In this document: one piece after another, positions 1 to 12,135 of the stretch
Layout: each line of letters starts with the position of its first letter
How positions within the stretch are numbered: position 1 is the first letter of the stretch
Source of the DNA: Pterobdella sp. o SKG-2022
Lineage: Eukaryota > Annelida > Clitellata > Hirudinida > Piscicolidae
DNA length: 64,000 nucleotides
Reading direction: 5' to 3'
Assembly (NCBI GenBank): GCA_964035795.1
Contig: OZ038325.1
Coordinates: forward strand, 8,317,698-8,381,697
Notes under the pieces: model-generated
The model's database searches: none
What the model saw: the letters and a program-made list of their open reading frames with translations, nothing else
Told to the model about the DNA's origin: nothing
Program-made: the position numbers and the translations under genes

Positions 1-526
1 ATATCTACATGCAGAGGTATTTCTGTTTGATTAATTATATCATACACCAAGATTGGCATTATGAATAATATATAGTTATGAATCTGATGAAAAAATAAAT
101 TCCAACGCTAAGTTTGATAAGATCATGAGCACACACAAGACCAGTTTATGTGGCGCAGACATTTTAGCTTGAATTTCAAAGGGCAAGATTTCAAAAATTC
201 GGTCTATATATACATCAAGAAAAAGTATTATGCAATGAGAAAAACGAAAAATTTCATAATAACGATATGAGTTGTAACTTTTGTTATATTACCAAGGTGC
301 TTTGTACTTTTTTCTTAGTGGTCACGCAATGCAAAATTTTTTGATGAAAATAATATATAACAAAAGGAGAATAATAAAAAAAATAGAAAATAATAATACT
401 AGGCATTAGTGCATTAGAAATGGATACAAACATGAGAGATGCAAGTGTACGACAGCAATCCTAAATATAGATATATAATTTCTAAAATTATAAACATAGA
501 AAAAATAATAAAAAACATAATAGTAC

Positions 527-681
<155 letters not shown>

Positions 682-1211
682 AACCAGAAATAAATATTTG
701 CTTGTATCACGCAATATTTTGCCAATTTTAAAATGTTCTCAACCTTCACGATCAATAACGATGATAAAGATTAATTCTAAATAAAGAAAATAATTTTAAT
801 TTGGAACAATAATAATAATAATAAATAATGTTAAATAAAAAAATCACAAGAAATAAAGAATTTTCAATAGAAACTTTATAGATTATACTAAAATAAAAAT
901 AATAAATATAAAAATATGGAAAAAAACACACCAAAAACAAATTGAGGAAAAAATTAGTGATGAAAGCCCCAGAAAAATTTACCTCGATTCTGTGACGTGT
1001 TTTTTTATTTATAAAGACGGAAATAGCTTTAATCCCGGCAAGTCTAGCCTCGCCATAAGATATTAGCATGAAACTAGTTTAGGTAGTAATGTCAATAGAG
1101 TCTTAATAATGAATGTTTATTAATAAATGTCTGAATCTTATAATCTCTGAATCTTTTTATACCATGGTTCAGTCCATGCTTCTCTGCTTTATTCTTATTT
1201 AACGACATTTA

Positions 1212-1290
1212 TGGGGGTAGTAGTAGTAGTAGTGGTAGTAGTAGTAAAATTAGTAGTAGTGGTGGTAGTAGTTATAGTAGTAGCAGCAGT
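1212..1290. repeat. (AGT)n imperfect microsatellite
   Basis: Repeated GTA/AGT trinucleotides with GTG and AGC interruptions. No coding role is visible. Confidence 0.85.
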
Positions 1291-1562
1291 ATAAAATCCT
1301 TTACACAAAGCAACTTATCAGCAAAGGCTGTTGAACCTGGCTACAATGGCCAACCAACATGTGAATGCAAGTATTCTGTTTTATATAATAGAAACAAACA
1401 CAAAGGTTTATTAAGAATACACGAAGCTTTTCTCAATTTTGTTTTGTTTTTAAAAATTTATCAAAAAAAGTTGAAAATGAGTGAGTTTATTCTTAAAAAA
1501 ATATTTATAATATAGGAATAAAAATGAGGATAAGCTGATTTTTACAATAACAAGTTGTTTTC

Positions 1563-1599
<37 letters not shown>

Positions 1600-3023
1600 T
1601 AATAATGACTTACCATTATTATTATTATTATTGTTGTTGTTTAGGAAGCAAAATTAAGGCGTCAGATTTGTGGGAAAGATATTTTTACTATAGATAATTT
1701 AAAAAAGATCGATAATAATAATAATAATAAAAAGAACAATAAAAAGATAAATAAAAATAATAACAATATATATAATTAAAAATATCACCACTGTTACGTA
1801 ACCTTTTGATCAAGTTGAAGATGACGTCAAACTGTGATTCTCCAATGGATAACTATTTTATTGATCCCATGCATAGTTTTATTACTTTTATGCTTAAAAT
1901 GACATTGGATAATATTAATTGTTTCAAATGTTAGTCATTATCAAATTCAATAAGTTCATATTTGTATATTGATTGCTTCATCATCGTTAAAAATCTATAA
2001 ACTTGGTTTAAAAAAACACTAATTTTTTATTATTATTGAATTTTTGTTTACTTTTACTCATGAAAAGAATTTCACTTTTACTGAGAATTCACGCTAATTA
2101 ATAGTTCATATTTTTATCGATTATATGGCTTTAAAAGTTGTTAGAAAAAAAAATTGAAATTTGCATTGGTGAGCTTTTTCTCATGAAAACTCAATCCTTG
2201 ATGAACTTTGAATACTTTCTCTCTTGAAATAAAATTTTATGGCGAGATTTAGTCTATAAAATGCAGAATTAGGTCGAAATCGTGACGAAATATCTATCAA
2301 TGTGATGATATTACTACTACTAATAATATTATTATTATTAATAATGATACACTGTTTCTCGGTTTGTGTAGTTCGACTGTTCTTTTGAGTGGAAGGCCGA
2401 AAAAATCTTTCGAAAACCCTAATTTTGGTCAAAATGAACCAGGCGATGACGTGCTTGGTTGACGGGCGAAGTATTGGGAGTTTGAGGACGGTTGAAAAAA
2501 ATGTTACTGAATGTATTTTGAATTGAAGGATCATCAAATGAATAAGTTCAGAAAAATAAATACCATAGAATATTAACAATGCATTAATTCAGCATAGAGG
2601 TGGGTGCCTGAATATCATTATAATATAAAGGTTGAAATTTGAATAGATAGCAATAAAAGAATCAAAAACGATTGGAAATTCCATTTATATAATAATTGAA
2701 AGAACCAAATTACATCGATCCCGAGTGACGTGATCCTAGGTATGAAGAAGGTTGAGAGGAAGAAGAATATAAGAAATCTTCCCCACTAAGATTCATAATC
2801 TCATTTTTAATCATCATACATTGTGAATTTATTATTGTTTAAAAATGGAATTACATGAGTTCTATTGTTTTCTAACGTGTTTTGGACTTAATTTTTTAAA
2901 TTTATTTAATGGTTTATCTTGTTTTCAAAGATTGAATAACGTTTTTATGCAGAGTTTCAATGTAATTATAGAATTCACTTTTATTTTTATTATCAGCATA
3001 TACATAAAAACGGTATCCATGGT

Positions 3024-3110
3024 TATTCACATACTTGAAAATGTTACACTGTTAACGAAAAGCTTGGGGTACTTTATAGTGAAAACTAGTAGTGTTGAAA
3101 AACATTTATG
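3024..3110 (+). repeat. Dispersed repeat, copy A
   Basis: A block starting with TACTTGAAAATGTTAC and TGTTAACGAAAAGCTT is shared, with few mismatches, with bases about 25234-25315. Both copies go on to a similar GTACTT and TAGTGTT series. The family is unknown. The short diverged match suggests an old interspersed element. Confidence 0.5.
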
Positions 3111-3330
3111 CTCCACGTTGGCTTGAGAAAATCCTCAAGGATTCTTCAACAAATGACTGAATGAATCTTGAAATAAATGCTCAAGAATTTTAAAAAAGAT
3201 GTAAATAAATGAGTTAATACAAAATTGTTAATACTATGCTGCAAAAACTCGACTAAAAGTGAATTATGCAAAAAACATCTGACATTTACGATTACAAATA
3301 TCAATAAGAATTGTATAAATAAAAGAGAGG

Positions 3331-4042
3331 TTAAGGTGAATTAAAAGTGCATTTAGTATTTTTAGCAAACTTTTTTTTCACTTCCTGAGGCCATTGTGGG
3401 TCGCTCGGGATTTGGAATCGGTTGAACTTTAAGCCTAAAATGTCGGTTATGCTTTTCGACGAGAAAGACGCCATCTTGAAATCCGACGTTGATATGGGCC
3501 GCCATTTGTCGCACGACACGGAATCGTGACACATAAAGTTTTGCCGGAAGTTATTCCATAAAACTTCTTTCAAAAAATTCTCAGTATTTATGATCTTTTT
3601 CCCTTCATCCACATCGTCAATTGTTGTGTTTTCTTCGATCAGTTTGATGTTGTCAACACTTTTTATGATGTCATACTGTGAATTATTGAGCGTTCTATTT
3701 TTATCGTTTTGTGAGAAATATGATGATAGATAATATTGGAGTGGGTTGCCCCCCAGAAGAGCCCTCACTTCCTTAGCCACTCCACCCCACAACCCAGCCA
3801 CCACCGGTTTGTCCCTGTCGCTCTGAATAATAAGAATAATAACAGGTGTAACAATAATAATAGGAATATTATTAATAATATTGATGATAAATATTAATTT
3901 ATAGAATGATATGTGAAAAAAATATTTAAAATATGAGAAAAAAACAAAACTATAAATAAAATAGAAATTAATTTGAATCCGAGGTACAACTGATTTGACC
4001 TTATCGCTTATATCTATCAATACATTATTATTACTATTTCTA

Positions 4043-4073
<31 letters not shown>

Positions 4074-6937
4074 TCCTAATATTATTACTATTTCTATTAT
4101 TGTTATTATTATTATTTCACTCACATGCATATCTCTAATGCAATGGAAGGCTATTCTGGGGCAAGTTTTTGTTGATGATTCACTATTATTATTATTATTC
4201 ATATTACTATTAAGTTTATTATTATTATTCTTGTTGTTCTCTTCATCATTACTATTATTAGTGCTTTTATCATTGAGAGAACCAAAATCGCCATCAGAGA
4301 CTCCATCACACAGGGAGTTCACACGCGAACTTCTCACAATAAAATCATCAGAAATCATGGCGTCCCTTTTATTTAATCTGAATCGCCCATCCCTGATTTC
4401 AAAATAATCTACCGTCTCGTCGTCTGCTACCAAGTACGGCCACGTGTCTGGAGGAAAGAGTTTTGATTGGCTGTCGCTTATGTAAACTATTTCCGTTCCT
4501 AAAAGTTCTAAGCTTTGTAATATTCTTTTTGGCACTGATAGATTGAGTTTGATTCTATTATTTTCTTTATTATCATAGTTATTATTTGTATTATTGATTT
4601 TTGTGTGGTTATTCGAAACAGTTGAATTTTCTTTCACAGGCATCTTTCCAACGAAGCCCTTCTCATTATCATCAACATCCCTATGAGGTGAAGCGTCATT
4701 TTTTGATGATGAATTAACATTGATAACATATATAGTATTGTTATTATTATTACTATTATTTACAGTGATAATAGTAGTAGTGGTGGCAATTGACGTTGTA
4801 TTGAACGCATCAAACAGATGATTATTATCACTATCTAGTTTATTTCTAACGCCTTCATCATCATCTTTATTATGAATATCTTCAAAAGAGGAATGTATGA
4901 AATGAGAGCTGTTGTTATCATTATTATTAATCGAATTATTAGTTTTATTATTATTATTATCGTCATCACTTTTAACTGTGTAAACTCTCAATTTCCACTC
5001 AGGGAAATAGACCAATCGTAGCTGGGCACATCGGATGACCCCGATATGTAGGTCAGGGTCATCTCCATATAAAGACATGGAAATGACCTTCGTGACCTTT
5101 GAAGAGGTGGGCGGCTCTGAAGCTGCTTTGATGTACCTGAGGGTGAAAGGAGGTGGTTGTGTGTGGTAATATAAATAAGAACAACAATAAAAAATAATCA
5201 TAATAATGATACTAATAACATCAGCAAACAATCACAAGTATAAGTAAAAAAAAATTAAAAGCAAAATTTTCAAAAACGTTCTTATGGTTACTCAAAAAAT
5301 TATCATTGTTTCAAGCGGCCATTTATAATTATCACGAGCGGTGACTCATAATTGGCTGCATCAAAACAATGGCAGGACCCATAAATCTCCGGCATCTTGC
5401 ATTCATAGCACTTCATATAATTACTTCATTATTTTTGCGTTTTAAGTAATGTTGTTTGTAACATTCTCATTGTTATCAACCCTTTTGATGCACCATTTAA
5501 CCACAAAAGATCACATTTCCAACTTAATGCAGTTTCACAAAATAAATTTTTTTAATAAAAAAGCTTTGCACCGAGATATTTAAATTTTACTAAAAAGTTT
5601 TTTCAGTTTTAAAATCTTATTTATATTTAAATTCTGCCTTGAAAGCTTTTAAAACTTTTAATCCTTCCTTAATTCTTGCCATTAATCCTCTTTAATTGAA
5701 CTCTCAAATTTTTATTCAGTTTTGTTTTTTTCTTATTCTTCCTCTCTTCAACTCCAATGGGTCATAATCATCTTTATTTTGCATGCATTTTCTTGCTAGC
5801 TTTCCAACATGTAAAATATCAAGTTTACAATGAATCTCTATATCTTAAAGATCAATAACATTGAAAAACAATAAAAACAAAAAAAATAAAATTATATAAA
5901 ACTAATAATAAGATAATAAAAAAATAAGAGAATAATAATAACCTGTGTAATAAGAGTTGGTCAATGCGGATTTGATTGGCAACATGGTGACTGACCATGT
6001 AGTCTGGATTGTATCGTCTGCCGAGGGTTTGTGTGTGCTTTAAATACACACTTTGTATTTTCTTCATGTGGTGAGGTCGATAAACACTTGTTATCCAGTC
6101 ATCTGCCCACCAATCTGTAAAAAGGCGGGGATAGTAGAAGCCAAAAATGTTGATGTGGTTTCGATGCACGAAATCGTAAGTGAGGATATCAGTATTTCCT
6201 CCGATATGGTTAGGACCTACAACTCCGATGTTGGGAGGGGTGAAGGAAGAGAGGTATTCAAGGTAGATGTGAGTCCAGTTGTTTGAGTAGAGCTTGGAGT
6301 CATCATTGATGCGGTAAAAGTATTCATTGCCATCAAGGTATGCTTCCATCATAGCATCATTTTGGGCCCAGGCTGGCCGCTTGTTGTGCGAGCATTTGAT
6401 CAAGTGGAGAGAGAGGGAGAGATGATTACATGAGGAAGAATGAGATTTCCTACTGAAAGCATCATGAAAAGGTGAGAGAAGTTTCATGAGGGTTTCATCA
6501 TTTTTATCAAAAGCAAAGTAAAAATTGTAATGGAAACTCGGAGAAGCAGTTTTGCAAAAAGAAGGCAAAAAGTCAACAAAAAAAGAGAATTTCACATAGA
6601 AATTTGTTTTATTCAAAAATTTGATGCCCTTTGATGTGATCCCACCTCCTATAGCGATATGAGTTCGTCTGATTTCTTCTGGCAAAGAAAACAAATCCTG
6701 TCTATCTCCAGCTACCACCTCTTCTTTATTAACACCTTCTATGTGTATATCTATTAAACTTTTGTAAACTTTTTCTATGGTTTCTTTTTCACTTACGAAG
6801 ATGTATTTTTTAATAGGCTCAACTGCGTTAAAAGCTGAAAATTTGTTTTGAACAGCTACCAAAACGATTATGAAAAAAGACAAAAGTAAAATAAATTTTT
6901 TAAAAAATGATAATTTCATAATAATAGAGGTTATCAA
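3331..6937 (-). CDS. Two-domain glycosyltransferase-like type II membrane protein
   Basis: Three exons are visible: 6937-5952, about 5138-4131 and about 3819-3331 (stop). The first junction splices in phase (CACAG|gt, cag|GTACATC), which is why I join them. Exon 1 starts with a short cytoplasmic tail and a hydrophobic anchor (KKFILLLSFFIIVLVAV), as in Golgi type II enzymes. It continues to a GT-A-like domain with YFYRINDDSKL, GVVGPNHIGGN and TDWWADDWI. Exon 2 restarts a second domain (KVTKVISMSLYGDDPDL, then PEWKLRVY) and ends FHCIRDMH at a GTGAGT donor. Exon 3 holds VVAGLWGG and FLKEVLW...CHDS, features I associate with a poorly characterised bacterial and eukaryotic glycosyltransferase-like family. 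Exon 2 carries a roughly 150-residue Asn/Asp-rich insertion built on AAT/AAC codons. The sugar and acceptor are unknown. The two parts could instead be separate genes. An alternative start 18 bases inside (ATGAAATTATC) is possible. Confidence 0.7.
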
Positions 6938-7313
6938 ACTTTTAATAGAATTAAGCTATAAATTACATTTTATGCTGCTAAATGTCTAAAAGTATTATGC
7001 CAAAGGTTAACTTAAAACTCAAACAAGTGGTTTCTAGTTTTATTACGTATATATTTACATATTTTCTCTATTTCTAAGTTATACATAATTTTGAAAAAAT
7101 TTAAAATAATTTTACATAGAGTTTAATCAAAAAAATATTTTAATTTTCTTAGTATAAATAGACAGCAAAAAACAAAATGTTTTATTGGAAAAATATAAAC
7201 ATCATAGGAACAAAAAATATTAATATTATTTGTTCTTGGTTAAAGTTAAATATAAATGTGGCGAAAGTAACGATAATTTACTTTGATCAGCCGTTTTAAA
7301 TAATAAATATATA
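6938..7313. promoter_or_regulatory. Divergent intergenic region
   Basis: 376 bp separate the start codons of the minus-strand glycosyltransferase gene and plus-strand CDKAL1, so both promoters must lie here or overlap. The sequence is AT-rich and I see no clear TATA or initiator element that I would assign. Confidence 0.5.
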
Positions 7314-8764
7314 ATGGATAATGGAGGTACAGATTTTATAGTTGAAGATATTGAAGATCTCGTTGCTGAATATACTGCTGATCAGAGAAATGAAAGGTAG
7401 GGTAAATTACAAAGGTAAACTCTCATAGATCTTTAAAAAAATAAAAATATATATTCAAAAGAAAATATGTGATGAAAAAAGTCAAAAAGAGAGAAAAAAA
7501 AAAAGTTGTAGAAGAATACAACCCTCCTGTGTGCGACAGTATTGTTCCTGGTAGGCCATTTAACATTGTGTGTTTCATAACTCAACATCATTCTTGAGTA
7601 TTTTTTGTCCATCAAATGAGATTTAAAAACCAATCAAAAATCAATTGATAATGCTTATAGTTAAATTATTATTTATTAAAATTAATCATACATACTATAG
7701 CAGACCAAATTCATCATACCAGACCACATCCACCTTACCTCACACTCAGGCACCCAGAAGATCTTCATAAAGACATGGGGCTGCAGTCACAACAACTCCG
7801 ACAGTGAATACATGGCTGGTCAATTGGCTGCTTATGGTTATATCATTACAGGTTTGGGCTGTTTATAATAATAATTATCTTCATTTTATTATAATAATAA
7901 CTTTACTACCCATCCATCTATTTATCTACCTATCCATAATTTCACCCACTTATCCATCCTCCCATCTATCCATTCATTTGCCTATCTCACCCAGATGAAA
8001 AAGAGGCAGCAGATTTATGGTTATTGAACAGTTGTACAGTCAAAACTCCTAGTGAGGATCATTTCAGGAATGAAATAACAGCTGCTAAGAAGTGTGTGTT
8101 TGGTTGCTTGTGTGTTTGCTCATGTGTATGTATACCTGTTTGTTTTTTTGTTTGTTTGTTTGTTTTTACAGACACATAAGTATGATCACATACAACCTCA
8201 CAGACACAACAAACACATTGTGTTGGCAGGATGTGTGCCCCAGGGCCAACCCAAGTCATCTTATATGCAGGTTTCATTATTATTATTATTTCTATCATTA
8301 TTTAATTATTTTCTATATTAGGTTTCTAAATATTATTGTTTTATAGTTATTATTGATATTATTTTCTCATCATTACTATTATTCTTATTATGGCTGATAC
8401 AACACAGGGCTTGAGCATAGTAGGAGTACAACAGATTGATCGAATAGTGGAGGTGGTCGAAGAAACTCTTAAAGGTGATGGTGATTGTGGTGATGATGAT
8501 GGTTGTTGTTGTTGTTGAGCGCAAACTTCCAAAGACTCTTTTGACACTCTTTGAAGTGAGTATTGAAAGAAACTTGTAGCTTCGAGTTAATTGTGACGTT
8601 TGGTGAGCAGTGAAAAATGATGCATATTTTCTCGAAATGCTTTGTGGTCGGAAGCTGACGTGGTTTAGAACCTCTTCGGCACTTTTGTTGGAGTGCACCC
8701 GGCACCACGAGAAGGTGAGTTCTTTCGCCGGGCTATGATGATGGTTATGAACACACCAATATTG

Positions 8765-8833
<69 letters not shown>

Positions 8834-9977
8834 CTACACAGTATGCCTGATGGGGTCAAAAAAGAGCAATGGCAAGAAGAGTGGTGGTGCTCCATTAGCA
8901 CTTCCTAAGGTGAGCGTCAGAGTATTATTATTATTTTTGTTGTTCTTATTATCGTTATTGCTATTATTATTTTTATTATTATTATGCTGATGGTTCCTAT
9001 GAAACTTTTGTGAATGTATACTATTAATAGGCTAACAGTTTTATTTATTATTTATAAATATTCATAAAAATGTTGAATTGAGTGGGTTGATAATGGTAAT
9101 GAGGATGGTGATGGTGGTGGTGGTGATGATGATGATGAGTTTCAACGTCACCACACCAGATCAGAAAGAACCCCTTTGTTGAGATTATCGCCATTAATAC
9201 AGGGTGAGTCATTCATGCTGGTGAAATTCAAACTTCACTTAATCAACCAATCAAATTTTGTTTAATAATTTTTTAAAATAAACAACATCTCACACACATA
9301 CACACACACACACACACACACAGCTGTCTAAACCAGTGCACCTACTGCAAGACAAAGCATGCTCGAGGGGAATTGGGCAGTTATGCTGTTGAGGACATTG
9401 TGCTCAGAGCCCAAGAGGCTTTTCTAGGTTGGTGCAGTGTATAGTTGATAGGATAATAATAATATTTAAGGGTCTTGTGTGGTTTATGATTGTTAGGATA
9501 ACAATAATAATATGGTATGGATATTCATGTAATTTACAATGGTTTGTGGGGGTTATAGTTGTTATATTGAGGTTTTATTGGGGTAGAAATTACAACTATG
9601 TATATCCCATTTCATATTCAAACAAGCCACAACTATCACCACCCTTCAAATAATAACAACTGAACTTATTACTCATTCGACAGAGGGCGTAGTGGAGTTG
9701 TGGCTGACGTCAGAAGACTTGGGGGCCTATGGCAAGGACATCGGCACCACACTGCCTTCATTACTGTGGAGTTTGCTTGAGGTTTTATTATTGTTTTTTC
9801 GAAGGTTAATATTGATTTTATTATTCTTATTATTAAACGATGCCTGTGTCTTCCATCCATGTTGTAATTGGCGCTAACCGAAGTTCCAAACTGTAACAAC
9901 ATTTCAGGTAGTTCCTCTAGGATGCATGATCAGGCTGGGTATGACTAATCCACCATATATCCTTGAGCATATGCAGG

Positions 9978-10032
<55 letters not shown>

Positions 10033-12130
10033 CAATTCATCCACCAGTCATTCAATCTATGTCTAAATATTTTCTTGTTATTTTGTATGAATTCAGAAAT
10101 CCATCAGCTCTACAACCACAACACTCCCATAAGAAACATAAACTTTTCCCTCTCACTTACAACCCCTCCTAGCTTTCCTCTCACCCACCCCACCACATTC
10201 TCACCATCTCTCCACCCTTTTCCCCAGGAAATGAGTCTAATCTTGAGCCACCCCCTTGTCTACTCTTTCATCCACATCCCAGTGCAGTCTGCATCAGACA
10301 GCGTGTTGTACGACATGAGAAGGGAGTATAGTGTTGAGGATTTTAAGACTCTAGTCAACTTCATCAAAGACAGGTGTTTCGATAATATTATTATTTTTGT
10401 TTCTATTATTCATATTATGATTATTATTATTATTATTTTTATTATTATTTTAGTATTGTTATTGATTTTTTCTGGCAGTCTTCAAACAACTATTAAGCAA
10501 ATAAAATAGCGGTATAATAAGGACCATCTTTTCATAACAACGCAAATCATCACCCTATACCCATAGGTGACCGCATGCATTTATATATAACCTCTCACCT
10601 TTGGCTATTGCTATCCATAAACTGTTATATAGTTAGTACAGTTATTTTTAGATTTATTTAAAAAAAATAACCAGAGTGCCTAACGTCACCATAGCGACTG
10701 ACGTCATATGTGGATTCCCTACCGAGTCTGAGAAGGTTGCTAATAATAGTAACAAAAATATGATTATAATCGATAATAGTCAGGATCATTCCATTATTGT
10801 TATCATTGCAAGATATAATAATAGTAGTTATCCTTTTATTAACGTTACAATGAAATAATAATAAGAAATTCCTAAATTAATAATAATAAAAATTTTAAAA
10901 AAATATGAAAACAACAAAAAAATGACACAACCCAAGGACTTTGAGAAGACCCTACAGTTGATAGAAAAATACCACTTCCCCAGCCTCTTCATCAACCAGT
11001 TCTTTCCACGACCCGGAACTCCTGCTGCTAAAATGCATAAGATACCTGCTAATGTGGTGAGTGAAGGGACAGGGAGATGGAGAGGGGTTTGATGGATGGC
11101 TGAGGGGTTAATGATACTTTGGGGGATGGAGTTTAAAGGGTGGGTGGGTAGGTGCCTCAAGTGGATTTTCAAAGTTGGGTTTGATTGGCTGGCTTTTTGA
11201 TAATTGACCACACACTCTCACTCACACACACAGGTGAAGGAACGCACAAAGAAGGTGTCAGAACTCTTCAACTCCTACACCACATATGACCATCAGGTGG
11301 ATGTCTGCGCTCATTTTAATTTTATTATTTTTGCTTTTTATTATTGTTAACATTTTTATTTTTATTTATTTTTATTATTATTATCACAGGTGGGTAGCGT
11401 ACAGGAGGTCTTGGTGACAGATGTCTCTAGTGATAAGAGGTTCTTTGTTGGCCACAACAAGTCATATGATCAGGTATCATCATCATCATCATCATTATTA
11501 TTATTATCATCATCATCATTTTTATTTTCACCGTTATACTTAACATCATAACCATCTTCTTCATCATCACCACCATCATCTTTTCTCAACACCAACTATT
11601 CATCAACAACTATCTCTCCACCAACGCACACTCAACCCATCACATAATATTGTATCTGCAGGTATTGGTGGAGATGTCAGGTGATTGGATGGGCCACAAG
11701 TTGCAAGTGGAGATCACAGGCGCAGGCAAGCATTTCCTCAATTGCAAGGTCCTCAAGGTAGCGCACTACAACCTCCGCCCCAACGATTTCACCCGCTCTC
11801 TGGTGAATGAGTTTTTTCGATTTCAGTGTTTGGTTTTTTTTTTCTGAATTTTTGGTAAGTCTGTTTTTGATGACTGGGAAATTTATTTGAAAATTTCTAG
11901 TGTTTGTAGTTTATTTTGTAGCTGTATATGGTGTTTTGATTATATTAATCGCAGCCAATCATAAAATTACATCTAGTACCGTCTTGATACATTTCTAAAA
12001 GGTACCAAAGGACGTATCGGAGACAGGCTTCTATATCAAAAGCATTGTCAAGGTCACAGCTGTGGCGATTGTCTCCCTCTTGCTGATCAAAAGCAAAGAA
12101 GTTCATAAAATTCTCCAAAGATTTTTCTGA
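7314..12130 (+). CDS. CDKAL1: CDKAL1-type tRNA(Lys) ms2t6A37 methylthiotransferase
   Basis: A radical-SAM enzyme that adds a methylthio group to t6A37 of tRNA-Lys(UUU); animal CDKAL1 is ER tail-anchored. Exons in order: 7314-7397 ([11 protein letters not shown]), 7462-7550, 7750-7851 ([21 protein letters not shown]0004 domain), 7995-about 8095, 8172-about 8268 ([12 protein letters not shown]), about 8409-8475 ([14 protein letters not shown]), 8833-8910, about 9159-9207, 9324-9427, 9683-9780, 9908-9976, about 10228-10373, about 10675-10733, about 10939-11055, 11234-11296, 11391-11473, about 11662-11757 and 12001-12130. The radical-SAM Cys triad is CLNQCTYC at about 9325. [18 protein letters not shown] and RPGTPAAK follow. 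A TRAM-like domain (VLVTD...FFVGHN) and a C-terminal hydrophobic helix ([11 protein letters not shown]) close the protein. The start codon is the first ATG before the conserved acidic N-terminal block. The exon 4 donor is ambiguous. Confidence 0.95.
8503..8697 (+). repeat. Dispersed repeat (unknown class), copy 1
   Basis: About 195 bp in a CDKAL1 intron match about 173 bp at 57977-58149 in a DNMT1 intron, same orientation. Shared blocks include ACTTGTAGCTTCGAGTT, TTTGGTGAGCAG, TTCTCGAAATGCTTTGTGGT and GTTGGAGTGCA. Both copies sit next to GATGGTGATG-type simple repeats. I see no tRNA-derived promoter boxes or coding potential, so this may be a SINE-like, MITE-like or LINE-UTR fragment. Confidence 0.8.
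8766..8832 (+). repeat. (CA)n microsatellite ending at a splice acceptor
   Basis: A pure CA tract of about 65 bp runs directly into the AG acceptor of the CDKAL1 exon that begins at 8833 (GCTACACAG...). It occupies the position where a polypyrimidine tract would be expected. Confidence 0.9.
9977..10034 (+). repeat. (CTAT)n array starting at a 5' splice site
   Basis: The CDKAL1 exon ends CATATGCAG at 9976. The intron begins GTATCTATCTATTTATC, so the donor is itself the first repeat unit. About 14 units follow with single-base variants. Confidence 0.93.
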
Positions 12131-12135
12131 ATAAA
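12130..12135 (+). terminator. Polyadenylation signal AATAAA after CDKAL1 stop
   Basis: AATAAA overlaps the last base of the TGA stop codon (12128-12130). It is the nearest canonical hexamer. In such AT-rich DNA, use of this site is only suggested. Confidence 0.4.
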
